From assembly GCA_964059195.1 (NCBI GenBank), contig CAXKWD010000002.1:163934559-163998558 (forward strand): a stretch of DNA of 64,000 bases, written 5' to 3'. The position numbers were made by a program, and so were the translations under genes. Origin of the DNA: Ectobius pallidus (Eukaryota > Arthropoda > Insecta > Blattodea > Ectobiidae). The notes under the pieces were generated by a model. That model was given only the letters and a program-made list of their open reading frames with translations, was not told where the DNA came from and searched no databases. This document shows, in pieces, positions 34,733 through 45,540 of this stretch (position 1 is its first letter; each line of letters starts with the position of its first letter).

Positions 34733-35127
34733 CTGTATGAGGTAAGTTGGTCCGGAAATGATACAGGCCGCGACCTGGAAGCTCTGTACGGATGCCAGCC
34801 TCTGTGAATGGAACTCTCGCTCCCCGACGTCGTGGAACTTTGGATGATTTGTGATGACCTGTCACTTGTGCTGTGTAGCTTGGAAGACACTTTGTCGTGA
34901 AAATCACCATTAACACCGGGATATTTCTTGTCGAAATTACTGTGAACTTTCTTATCTTCATTTTGTTCGGGTATAGTGCCTGATCTTGATATGTCAGGTG
35001 GTAACTTGTGCCGGTTGACGGTGGGTTTCTTATTCACAAACTGTTCCGATGTGAGCGAAGGTGAAGATGCCGATGTTCTCAAGGCAGGCGAGTCACTCGA
35101 CTCAACTCCATTCGTTACGTTTGCCAT
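34733..35127 (-). CDS. Host gene, putative first coding exon (Ser/Pro-rich)
   Basis: The exon begins exactly at an ATG that follows a consensus acceptor (TTTGTTTCGTTTCAG|ATG). The 5' UTR must therefore lie in an upstream exon beyond 35130. It encodes 131 residues plus two bases and ends at ATACAG|GTAGCG. The protein starts MANVTNGVESSDSPALRTSA and is rich in Ser, Pro, Lys and Gln. There is no signal peptide, no transmembrane segment and no domain that I recognise. It contains RPVSFP (residues 120-125), which fits the 14-3-3-type pattern R-x-x-S-x-P and recurs in exon 2. The phase matches exon 2 at 6008-6365. Composition is more balanced and GC-richer than the flanks. A short single exon cannot prove a gene, but both splice ends fit. 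Confidence 0.6.
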
Positions 35128-35420
35128 CTGAAACGAAACAAATATGTGATACTGTAATATGCTACTCTAAATACACGAAACAAATATGTGATACTGTAAT
35201 AAACTACTCTAAATACATTTATAACATACGTTGATGCTCTAAAGAAAATGATCCAATATGCGCTTAAAGCGCAATGTACCTTGGACCCCGGAAAAAGAAA
35301 ACGGGGAGGTAGCAATAAATTTGTTTCCACAGTCATTTCATATACTGTATTGTACCACGACGCAAGCGCACTTTGTCAGTTTCGTTGCGCGTTGTATGTG
35401 CACAATGCCATGACAGATAT
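35128..35420. other. Intron upstream of exon 1; small local repeat
   Basis: A ~40 bp segment containing ATATGTGATACTGTAATA is tandemly repeated at about 35140-35218. No gene seen. Confidence 0.5.
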
Positions 35421-35716
35421 AAGCATATGAATTCATGAACAACAGATTATTGCTCTGCTGGATATTACATGATAATATTAAAGAAGAAAAATTTATCTGA
35501 CACTGGGATTTGAACCCAGGACCTTTGGCTATCCGTGCAACTGCACTACCAACTGAGCTAAGCCAGAGTTCACTTCACAGCGCCAGATGGAACCTCTCTC
35601 CTATGACTGGTTGTCCTGGATTCAAATCCCAGTGTCAGAGGATTTTTTATCCTATAATATTATCATGTAATGTCCAACAGAGACAATAATCTGTGATTCA
35701 TGAATGCATATGCATA
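35421..35716. repeat. Fold-back structure built from a tRNA-derived repeat
   Basis: About 55 bp arms at 35421-35475 and 35655-35716 are inverted copies with few mismatches (left arm carries ATTACATGATAATATTA, right arm its inverse). Just inside, a full tRNA-like head faces left (35496-35567), while on the right only the tRNA 3' half and tail are present, facing right. The arrangement looks like a head-to-head partial duplication of one SINE-like unit. Confidence 0.8.
35496..35567 (-). mobile_element. 72 nt tRNA-like SINE head, minus strand
   Basis: It partitions exactly as a tRNA: 7 nt acceptor (TCTGGCT, 6 of 7 pairs with TGTCAGA), D arm GCTC...GTGC, T arm CTGGG-TTCAAAT-CCCAG, both internal promoter boxes intact. 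The anticodon stem pairs at only 3 of 5 positions and base 33 is C rather than U, so a working tRNA is unlikely. It is best read as the Pol III promoter of a SINE. Confidence 0.65.
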
Positions 35717-35844
35717 TATCTACCTTGAATATTACAGTACAATAAGAGTGGAAGCCCAATCACAAAATCACTGATTAGTGTGGGTCACAGTACTGCATAT
35801 TACATAATTTGTCTGTCTGTGAGATAGACAATCTGTCTGTCTGT

Positions 35845-36000
35845 CTGTGAGGTAAGGACAATCAGTCATAGGAGAGAGGTTCCATCTAGCACTGTGAAGT
35901 GAACTCTGGCTTAGCTCAGTTGGTAGAGCAGTGACACGGATAGCCAAAGGTCCTGGATTCAAATCCCAGTGTCGGAGGAATTTTTTTCCTATAATATTAT
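35845..36000 (+). mobile_element. Second tRNA-like repeat of the same family, plus strand
   Basis: The 72 nt tRNA-like part at 35905-35976 (D arm GCTC...GAGC, T arm nearly intact) matches the minus-strand copy. The ~55 bp before it also matches, including GTCATAGGAGAGAGGTTCCA and CTGTGAAGTGAACTCTGGC. So the repeat unit is longer than its tRNA head. Its tail TATAATATTATC is shared too. Confidence 0.7.
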
Positions 36001-36179
36001 CGCACAACGTCATATCAGCTTACTCACAATGCGCGCACGCGTCGTGCTACTTGATAGTACAGTTTAAAACTTCCATACCCGCAGGTTTATTTTTATTACC
36101 TATAAAAGGCAATAAAGATAATCATAAAAGGAATCAAGTTCAATAGATCTGTGAAAAAGAAAACTTAAGCAGTCAGCTA

Positions 36180-36415
36180 AGTGACAGCTCCCCATGTTGG
36201 AGACATAGTGTGTCCGCCTTTGGATCCGAAGATCGAAGGTTCAAACCCGGCCGCAATCGACTGATTTTTCAGGATGTAAAAATCCTGTGATCAAAATCAT
36301 CGGGGAGAGACTATAAACCTTGGGTGCCCTGGGGTAGATTTAAGGCACGTTAAAGAACTCCAAAACTAAATTAGAGCCTCTGGACCAAATTCCTCTGCCC
36401 TTTCACGTTCAAGTA
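36180..36415 (+). mobile_element. tRNA-derived SINE
   Basis: A-box-like TGTTGGAGACATAGTGTGTC and B box GAAGGTTCAAACCCGG, followed by a body with GGGGAGAGACTATAAACCTT and GGCACGTTAAAGAACTCC. The last phrase is familiar from insect and other invertebrate tRNA-SINE bodies. No target-site duplication located. Confidence 0.6.
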
Positions 36416-37485
36416 ATACATTAGTTTCCTCTAGATGGGAACACCACTTGTTACTTTGTCCTACATAAGAAACAGTGTTGTTGCGCAGAAATGTGCACTA
36501 CTATACCAGTAGTTGGAGCATTGCTGAAGTTGGAATTCTTTTCTAGGGGAAACCCATGAATTGATATGTAGGGTTTTATTTGTTTATTTTTCATTTTATG
36601 GTACGAAACATTACAGTAAAATTACCTTTCTAAATTAATAACACAGAAATTACATTACAATAACAACCAATGCAACAAACTTCATCAGGTAAGCATTGAA
36701 TCTACGGCAACCGCGCAGGCAGGAACAGGAGATCATGACCCTAATAATGGTTCTTTATTTAAAAAGTGTTGCCAAAATGTACGCCGATTTCATATGTAGG
36801 TAAAGATCTCGCACAAAATCTGTGCCGATGACGACCGTTACTCGCTGGAGAGAGCATGCTATTGTGCAAGAGAGAGAGGTAGCTTGGCCTTTACAAATAG
36901 AAAGGGAGGTTCTGTTGTGCGAGAGAGATGGTAGCAGGCCAGTCGACGCTACAGTCCCCACGAACACATAATGCAATGACGTACGCATTTATGCCGGAAC
37001 GATGAAGAGTAGATTTTTACTTTGTCGGAGCGCCATTCCGGCCAAACTTCAGCAGTGCTTTGGACTGCACAGAAGCCCTTATGAATAAAACAATTTAATA
37101 TCTACAGTAACAAAAATAAGGCAAATATTTCACTGACTTAAATGTTAGGCAGTACCAACAAATCTGCACCCATAATTTGGGATAAAGGATGAATATCACT
37201 ATAAAGAAGGTATTTAAAAAAACATAAATATCGTTTTTAAGTTTTCATTTTAACTTTTAAGACTGCGAATTTTGATTCGAAATTTCAGTCTCCTTCAGAT
37301 GCCGGTTCCAGCTTTTTTTTTCTATTTCTTGAAATTCCAAAGTGCTTCTTTTATGTATTACCACAATGAATGCATAAACTGTTGAATTGGTATAGAAGCA
37401 CATGGATTTACATATTTCTGAGGCAAGTAATTATCAACTAGTTTCTGATTGTTCTGATTGAACATAACTTACCGACATCTTCCCT
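36416..37485. other. Spacer, no gene seen
   Basis: A/T-rich DNA between the SINE and the 5' end of LINE A. Short frames here (for example 36755-36988 minus) lack recognisable features. Confidence 0.35.
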
Positions 37486-37491
37486 ACCGGA

Positions 37492-38256
37492 GTGACACAA
37501 AACGAGAAGTCACGAGAAGTACTTAGGGTAAATGGTGGAGAAAATGAAGAACACCCCTGGAATAAAGTGAAAGGACATCAGAAGTGTAAAGGAAATGGAA
37601 ATCTGGATCAATGGTCACAAACAAATAAGATCATTCTTCAAAATAAGTATATGCCATTGGAACAACAGACTTCGACATAACCTTACTGACAGCATTGACA
37701 GGTGAAAGCGAAATGTCAACTACACTAATTTCCTCTACTGAGGGGGGAGAACAGCTGTATGAAAAACGGACCGCAGTGATAATAGGAGACTCCATGGTTC
37801 GCCATGTAGGTAAACATTTAAATATGGACGCGGAGGTTTACTGTGACCCTGGGTCAAGAGTTGAACACCTGGCTAACATCCTCAAGCAACATGGATGATC
37901 CTGATGTTCTAATACTGCATTCTAAAACCAATAACCTTAGCACAGTGTCGGATGCAGAGATTATTAGGGAAAAGATTAACTATGTTGCGACTGCAGCTCG
38001 GAAATTGTTTCCTCGAGCAAAAGTATGTATAAGTGGAATACTTAGACGCAGAGATCAAGACCTCCACTTCATCGACATAGTGAACTCAAGATTAGACTTG
38101 GTATGTCAACAAAATAAGTGCACTTTTATTGACGGCAACTCCTGGATAGGTGATAAAGACCAAGGCAGAGACGGTGTACACCTAAATAGGAGGGGGATAG
38201 GGGAATTTGGGAGACTGATAAACAGAGTAATTGAACACTTTTACACAAAAAACTAG
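37492..38256 (+). pseudogene. LINE A ORF1, SGNH/esterase-like
   Basis: The frame has VIIGDSMVRHVGKHL near 37766, whose G-D-S is the block I nucleophile signature of SGNH hydrolases. Past a frameshift near 37890 it reaches GRDGVHLNRRGIGEFGRLI near 38165, with the D-G-V-H catalytic Asp/His signature. Esterase-type ORF1 proteins are known from CR1-like LINEs. The 5' piece (37492-37680) is in another frame and basic. Non-functional because of at least two frame breaks. Confidence 0.75.
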
Positions 38257-38258
38257 TA

Positions 38259-39445
38259 TTGGTTGAGAGTGGTGAAAACACCCTTGTGGTAACAAACAAT
38301 GAGGAATCTGAAGAGCAGATGACCAACCTGGAAATCGTAGAGACAAGGGATGATGTGGCTAGGTTAAACCCCTCAAACAAAGATTTGAATTTAATACTTA
38401 AAGTGCTGCATATAAATGTTCAATACATCAGTAATAAAAGAGATGCACTTGAGCACTTTATAAATGAGGTAGGTCCACAAATAATAATTATTACTGAACA
38501 TGGTCTAAAAACTGAGCAAATAGATCTCTACAATGTTGCAAATTATGCGATAGCAGGCACATATTGTAGATCGGAGCACAGGAGTGGGGGTAATGATATT
38601 AGCTATAAAAGGACTTGAAAGCAAGGAATTAAAACTAAATAAATACTGCGAGGAGAAAGTTTTTGAGGTCACGGATATCAAAGTTGAAACTCATGAGGGT
38701 TCAGTTCTAATTTTTGGTTTATATAGAGCGCCAGAATCATCTATAAATGATTTCCTTAATTTCTTAGATATGATTATGTAAAGAAAAACGTTAATATTAT
38801 TCTTGCAGGTGACATGAATATTAACCTAGCATACATTAGCATATACAGTAAATTAAAGAACATTCTATACAGTTACGATATAGTGGACACTATTTATGAA
38901 CCCACAAGAGTTACTTTGAACACTGCTACTTTTATTGACCACATGGCGATCAATATGAAAGCCATGTAGATGCCGGTATAATTGAATCATGTATTTCAGA
39001 CCATAATGCACAGTATCTTGATATAAGTATCAATTGTGAGGAAACGAACAAGAATATTACTAAAACATTTAGAAAACTAAATGAAGGCAATCTGATAGCA
39101 TTGGCTAACATGTTAAAACAAGAAAACTGGGAGGATGTTTACAATTCTAATAATATTGTTGGTAAATGGGATAGGTTTTTAAATAAAAAAAAAATATTAT
39201 GATAAGGCTTGTCCTAAAATAACGAGGAAGGAAAAGATAGGTAATATTAAAGTCAAAATTCCCAAATATATCACCGAGTTAAGGGTTAAAGCTAAAGATT
39301 GTTTTACACTACATAGATCTACTTCCTTGGAAATATTCAGAATGAGATATAGGAGGTATAGACAGGAGTATCTAGAGCAATTGAAAGTAAATAGGCAGGA
39401 ATTCTATAAACAAAAGATCCAAAACTTCAAAAATACATCCAAGAC
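38259..39445 (+). pseudogene. LINE A endonuclease domain and linker
   Basis: Reads LKVLHINVQYISNKRDALEH and QIIIITEHGL (E of the metal site). Frameshifted pieces follow: VLIFGLYRAPESSINDFLNF, IILAGDMNINLAYIS, ATFIDHMAINM and SDHNAQYLDI (the SDH signature). After that comes a basic linker with RYRRYRQEYLEQLKVNRQEF. Breaks occur near 38590, 38780 and 38965. The gene is cut at 39445 by LINE B. Confidence 0.75.
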
Positions 39446-39490
39446 CACCGACCCTTACGGACGTGTGCAAGCAATCATAAAACAGAAGAA

Positions 39491-40254
39491 TGGTTCGCGC
39501 AAAGAAACAGTCCCCACCCTGTGACGTAGAAAGTAAGCCGGAAAAGAAAATTATAGAGGCAATGAGAAACATGTTCGAAAGCTTCAAGTTGTCCATTCAA
39601 AAAGAATGTGTGACATAAGAAAATCAGTGGAATTTATCTCAAATAAATTCGACTCTTTCTGCGTGGAACTCGCAGAAACAAGGGCTGAACTGAAATCAAC
39701 GAAGAGTGAGGTATTGTCCCTGTCGCGAGAGAATGAGCAGCTGAGGCATGAACTTAATGAGTTGCATCAGCACTCGCGCAGAGATAATGTAGTGATTTTC
39801 GGGATCCCAGATGCCAGAGAAGAAAATATGTACGAAATAAAAGAGAAAGTATCTGAAGAAATAGGCGGAAAAGAATTTATGATGGACATCAGCATTGCGC
39901 ATCGATTAACTGCAAAACCGGGTAAAGCTAAACCCATTGTCGTAAAATTCATGAAGAGGAGGAGCAGAGATTGATGGCTGCAAAACTTCAAAAAATGCGG
40001 CCAAGGACGATGTCAGCGGACCCGGAATAGCCCTATCCAGAGTATTTCAGCAACGTGGACTGCCTGGGGCAAGCATCTCAGCTGGTGACCATCTTACCAT
40101 GGCAACGAGAGACCTCCTGAACGAAACAAGAGATGTGGCAAGAATAAAAGGATACCAGTTCGTGTGGACAAGGGATGGAAAAGTTTTTGCTCGCAAAGAT
40201 GAAAGAAGCCCTGTGACTAAAATCAATTTTTCATATGACATTGGTAAACTTTAA
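39491..40254 (+). pseudogene. LINE B ORF1 (coiled coil and RRM-like RNA-binding protein)
   Basis: Starts MVRAKKQSPPCDVESKPEKK; a frame change near 39610 continues with IRKSVEFISNKFDSFCVELA. The middle has Leu/Glu/Lys heptads ending RENEQLRHELNELHQHSRR, then the domain start DNVVIFGIPDARE. A second break near 39973 leads to GLPGASISAGDHLTMATRDL and the C-terminal FVWTRDGKVFARKDERS. Coiled coil, RRM-like core and the terminal aromatic-V-W-x-x-D-G-K motif match ORF1 proteins of many insect LINEs. Confidence 0.75.
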
Positions 40255-40290
40255 GTAAACCAAACAAAACCTACAAATTTATCTGTTGTC

Positions 40291-43156
40291 ATGAGTAAAG
40301 ATTATCTCACAGCACTAAACAGTTCCTGTCATAACAATCAAACTCCAACAATAGTATATGATGACATCTCATTATGCAACAACTACATAAGCTCTACCCC
40401 ATCCGATTTAAAATTATGTCAATTATTCGCAGTATTAACAGAACATTTTCGGAGTTTTGCATTTTATTAGAAAATTTCACACAGGATTTTGATATTATAA
40501 TACTGACAGAAAGTTGGCTTAATCACGACTCAGGTTTGGATATACATGGATACAACATAATTGTAACTCAATAAATATAACAAATGCGATGGTATTGTAG
40601 TATACTACAAAAATTGTCTTCATATTCACTCCATTGGTATTGAAATTGATCAATGTAATTCTTTAAATCTAATTCTGGATTATAATGATAACTCTTTAAT
40701 GTTGTGAGCTATTTATAGATCTCCTAATCTAAACAAGGATGATTTTTTATTAGGTATGAAGAATTTTTGATGTCATGTAAAAATAATAAGAATCATATTT
40801 TCATTGGCAACATTAACATACAAATCCTAGAAAACAACTTAGATCATGATGGAAATAAATACATGGACATTATGCAAGAATATGGTTTCTTAAATTACTT
40901 GCAAGCTGTCACTCGTCCTTCTTCTAAATCTTGTCTTGATCATATATTTATCAAATCTTCTAACAATATTTTTAGTTTCAAACCAGGTGTATACACCACT
41001 GAAATTCAGACCACTACTTAATCTTCTCTCTCGTAAGTTTTCAAAATAAAGTAAAAAAGACCCAGTTTTTATCAACAATCCTCATAAACAATGTATTAAT
41101 TACCATGCACTATTAACAGATTTAAATAATGAAAACTGGACCTCAGTAATAAATTGCGGAGATGCTGAAATGAGTTTTCAACTATTTTACACCATCTCGC
41201 GCAACTTAATAGCTAAAAATACAACTATGGTACCTCTTCACATACCTAGTAAATATAAGAAAATAAAACCTTGGATATCTAGCGGGATAGTCAAATCTAT
41301 TCGCACAAGAGATAAACTAGCCAAGCAGGTAAGAAACGATCCTTCTAACACGGAATTGCAAAGGAAGTATAAACGTTATAGGAATATCCTTACATCTGTC
41401 ATAATAAATTTGAAGATTAATTACTTTTCATCCAAATTTGATAGTGTTAAGGGCGATCCCACAAAATTCTGGCAAGCCATAAATGAAGCAACTAATGTAG
41501 AAATCAATAAAAACAACTGCATTAAGGAAATAGAAAACAAAGACGGTGTAATTATTACAGATAATACTAATATTGCAAACGAGTTTATTAACTATTTTAC
41601 TAATATAGGACATATCATTGCAAATAAAACAATTAACACGACGTCAAGCATATATAGTTTTTGCCAAACCAATCCATCTTCTGCATCCATGTTTATCTAC
41701 CCCGTTTCTGAAGATGAATTACAAACCATCACCAAAACACTGAAAAATAATGTAGCACCTGGATTAGATGGAATTTCTTCAGAAACTCTCAAAAAAATTA
41801 TTGAACATATATCGATTCCATTAACTTATAATTTTAATTTATGTTTTCAACAGGGCGTTTTCCCTAAAGATCTAAAGTGTGCCATTATTGTGCCTCTATG
41901 TAAATCAGGTGATAAAAATATGATAAATAATATTATAGACCTATATCTCTGATACTTAGTTTAACTAAAATTTCCGAAAAATGTATTAAGAATCGATTAA
42001 TTTCATATTTAAAAAAATTACTATCTGAAAATCAATTTGGTTTCCGAAATAACTTAGGCACAGCAAATGCTATAATGCAGGTTACGTGGCAAATTATTAA
42101 TAGTCTAGACAATGGAAACAAATGTTTAGGGATTTTTTAGACCTACAAAAAGCTTTCGATACTGTCAACCATAAAATTAAAAAAAACACTACAAGCGCTA
42201 GGTATAAATGGAATCGTTTTAACATTTTTTGCATCATATTTAAATGACTGGAATAAAATTGTAAAAGTTAATAATCAACTCATTGAAGCAAAGAACATAA
42301 ATATTGGAGTTCCACAAGGAACAATTTTAGAACCTATTTTATTCCTTGTATATATAAATGATCTGCTGAAAATTAAACTAGATGCAATATCTGGATCCAG
42401 CTACTTCTATGCTGATGACACAATATTGGTTTTTTCTGGTTCAAATTGGAATAATACATACGAGAATGCTAATAAGGGCTAAGCTTTATAAAAAACTGTC
42501 TGGATGTAAATATTCTTTCTTTAAATATCGTTAAAACATCTTGATCTTTTTCTTTAACAAAAATAGGAATTCAAGGTCAGGAATCTTTTCAAAATTCTAT
42601 CAAATTGCACAATTCTGGTTGTTCCATAACTCAAAATTGTTTTTGTTCTTCCATACGTACTGGTACTGAGGTAAAGTATTTACGAATAATTATTGATCAA
42701 AATTTAAAATCGGATAAACACATAGCATACATAACTAACAGACTTCGTAAAAGTATACATAAATTTGTGATCTTGCTCTCTTATATGCCTACGTATGTTT
42801 TACGGTCTGTATACTTAACTTTAATACAATCTGTAATACAATACGGAATAATTGGTTGGGGAGGCACTTCTAAATCTATTGTTACTCCTTTATTAATACT
42901 GCAAAAACGTATAATAAAGATTTGCTTAAAGAAACCTTTGGATTACCCTACGCAACTTATCTTCCCTGAATTTAATGTATTAGAAATTTTGAATTTAAAT
43001 AAAAGAAATTTACTTGTTTTTATCCATAAACATAAATCTAATTTTAAAACACATTTTCACCCTCATAACACAAGACGAATTGCCTCCTCTCCATTAATTG
43101 AAATTAAGTGTAATACATCAGCTGCGCTGAAACATGGGTTTAATTTTGGAATATGA
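40291..43156 (+). pseudogene. LINE B ORF2 (endonuclease and reverse transcriptase)
   Basis: The endonuclease begins around IMSIIRSINRTFSEFCILLE with IIILTESWLN, followed by HIFIGNINIQILE and SCLDHIFIKS. A long open part (41170-41952) covers the linker and RT start: VAPGLDGISSETLKKI and AIIVPLCKSGDK. After breaks near 41945 and 42140 come SENQFGFRNNLGTANAI, NIGVPQGTILEPILFLVYIN and FYADDTILVF (catalytic YADD, 42409-42420). Another break leads to 42605-43156 with TEVKYLRIIIDQNLKSDKHI and the C-terminal domain. At least six frame or stop lesions. Confidence 0.8.
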
Positions 43157-43552
43157 CTATACAATAATGTATTAGGAAAGCATCCATATATAAATAACAT
43201 GAATGTGAATAGTGTTAAGAATAGAATAAGATATATTATAAAATAGTTATTCTAAAATAGTTTTTCTTATTTTCTTGATGTATTTTATAAGTAAATGTTA
43301 ATAGTAATGAAATTTTATGTTTTATGTTCTCTTGTGATTTATGTTAGTTTTGTTTTGTGATGTTTGCATGTGTGTGTATGTGTATGATATTGCTGTACGT
43401 TTTAAAACTGAACTGCACCCGAGCCCGAGCATTCTGCTCTTCCGGGTGTTTATCACTTGTATTGTATTGTATTTGTATTTTTTTATTTGTATGATATGTG
43501 TGTGATATTTGTATAATTTGTATAATAATAATAATAATTTGTAAAAAAAAAC

Positions 43553-45286
43553 ACTGTGGGGAATTGTGAACCAAAGTAAAAAAAAAAAGAAAGAGGGTAT
43601 AGGAAATACGCAAATAAAAATAAATGGAGAATTGGAGAAAGATCCAGGGAAAATCTGTGAGTATATAAACAATTATTACTTTAATGTAGTGCACCCAATC
43701 AAGGGAAATACTAGCAACCTTAATGATGAAATTGTAACGTCGACAATAAACATTAAACCAACAAGTATAGATGAAATCACTGAAATAATAATAGGTTTTT
43801 TGCCTCGTAAAACTACCTCAGGCTGGGATGAAATTAGTCCAAAAATACTTAAATACTCTAAGGATGAGATTGCTAAACCATTGGAATACCTAATCAATTT
43901 ATCAATTCAGAAAGGTATTTTCCCAGATTGGTTAAAGATAAATATTGTAAGGCCTGTATACAAGAAAGGGGATAAGCATGATATAAATAATTATAGGCCA
44001 ATAACTCTGACATCAGAGATAGGGAAGATATATGAAAGAGTTCTACTGGTGAGATTATTAGATTTTCTCAACAAAGAAAATGTGCTTAACAAATTTCAAC
44101 ATGGTTTTAGGAGGGGCTTCTCAACTAAAACCGCAGTTATTGAATTCACTCATCAAGTTGTAAGTTTGGTAGAACAGAACAAAAAAGCGATCACACTATT
44201 TGTTGATCTGTCAAAAGCGTTTGACAGTGTCAAGCATGAACTATTATTAGACAAATTAGAAGCATATGGAATAAGCGGGGTAGCTCATGCAATTTGTAAA
44301 TCATATCTTGGATGTAGAAAACAGGAAACAGAAATTTACGCTAAATATGATAACAATCTGAAAAATTACTTTTTCAGATCAATGCATGGAATAGTGAGAT
44401 ACGGGGTTCCCCAAGGTGATGTTTTTGATTTATGTTAATGATATAAAACAGCCAGGAAATTCATATATAACATCCTATGCGGATGACACTACAGTAAACT
44501 TCTGAGGAGACAACAAATTATCCTTAATGGGAGAAATGGTTCTAGGCACTAACAAAATATTAGAATATTTTAGATCCAACAACCTTATATGTAATATGGA
44601 TAAAACAAAAATCATGACGTATGATTACGTAAATAAATAAAATCATGAAGATACACTTGTGATCGAGAATAAACACTGCAGGAAAGTTGACATCCACAAG
44701 TTTTTAGGAATAGCCTATGGATAGATAGTAGGCTAACATGGGCAAAGTATATAGACGAGACATCAGCCAAAATTAGTAAATCAATTTATATATTGAGATA
44801 CTTTAAAAATATGCTAGGAAAGGAAGAGTTGAAAATGATTATGGTGTGATCTACCCTCATCTCCTTTATGGTAATGAGGTTTGGGGGTATGCTGCAAAGG
44901 TGCACATGAGTAAGTTAATGGTACTACAGAAGAAATGTGTTAGAATCATCAGTAATATGAAATGTAAGAAATCCTGTAGAAATGAATTTAAGGAACTAAA
45001 TATGTTAAAAGTTTACTCATTGTACGTTTACTGGGCAGTATTGTATGTACAAAACAGTAATTCAACAAAAAATAGTGAAATCCATGAATATAGTACAAGA
45101 GGCAGTCTGAATTACCATAGATATACATGCAATAAGCAAATCGTATTTAAGGATGTAAATGTAATGGGAACCATATTATACAATAAGCTACCAGCAGAAA
45201 TCAAAACTACAGCCAAGGCAAACTTCAAATCACAGTTAAAGAGATATTTAATAGAGAAATGGTTGTATTCCCTGGATGAACTATAA
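43553..45286 (+). pseudogene. LINE A reverse transcriptase
   Basis: An 870 bp open frame has TTSGWDEISPKILKYS, NIVRPVYKKGDKHDINNYRP, HGFRRGFSTKTAVIEF and TLFVDLSKAFDSVKHELLLD (intact F/V-D-L-x-K-A-F-D). It ends near YGVPQGDVFDLC where a short deletion shifts the frame. Then ITSYADDTTVNF (catalytic box), a stop, and after further breaks the C-terminal part 44846-45286 with YPHLLYGNEVWGYA and YNKLPAEIKTTAK. RT core motifs are better preserved than in LINE B. Confidence 0.85.
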
Positions 45287-45540
45287 TAGAACAGGTAACT
45301 TATGTAACAAGGAAGTGTAATAATGAATTTGGGTTACTTAGCCTATTTTTATTAGATATTATCTAAAATTATATTGTTTTAACTAGTAATAGGGGATTTG
45401 TATTTAGAATAAGATAACATGAATCCTTGTATTTTAGATGTAATCTGTACTTCGTTTAAGCTTTTAAGTGTAAAGCTGACATTGTCAGAAACTTGTACGC
45501 CAGTCTATTGACAGAAATAAATTTTATTTATTTATCTTTT

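Larger units (their letters stand above)
39446..43551 (+). mobile_element. LINE B, full-length but decayed, inside LINE A
   Basis: About 4.1 kb. It has a 5' end, coiled-coil ORF1, ORF2 (endonuclease plus RT), and a 3' UTR with a hairpin (CACCCGAGCCCGAGC... paired with ...CTCTTCCGGGTG, near 43417-43448). The tail has a (TAA)n tract and a short A-run at 43541-43551. No clear target-site duplication: the host LINE reads through with at most a 1-2 bp overlap. Confidence 0.85.
37486..45540 (+). mobile_element. LINE A, split by LINE B
   Basis: A CR1/L2-like non-LTR retrotransposon in two parts, 37486-39445 and 43552-45540. Joining them gives a continuous reading across the junction (...KNTSKT / LWGIVNQSK...), which shows that the middle 4.1 kb is a later insertion. 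Order: esterase-type ORF1, endonuclease, RT, 3' UTR, and an A/T-rich tail near 45515-45540. Several frameshifts and stops make it inactive. Confidence 0.85.

Noticed and set aside
35496..35976. Two 72 nt segments that fold like tRNAs (minus 35496-35567, plus 35905-35976)
   Set aside because: Anticodon stems pair at only three of five positions, position 33 is C, and both lie within a longer repeated unit; better called SINE heads than tRNA genes.
43322..43694. Two overlapping 116-codon minus-strand frames
   Set aside because: They run across the LINE B 3' UTR, its A/T-rich tail and the LINE A junction; low-complexity Ile/Tyr/His-rich products.
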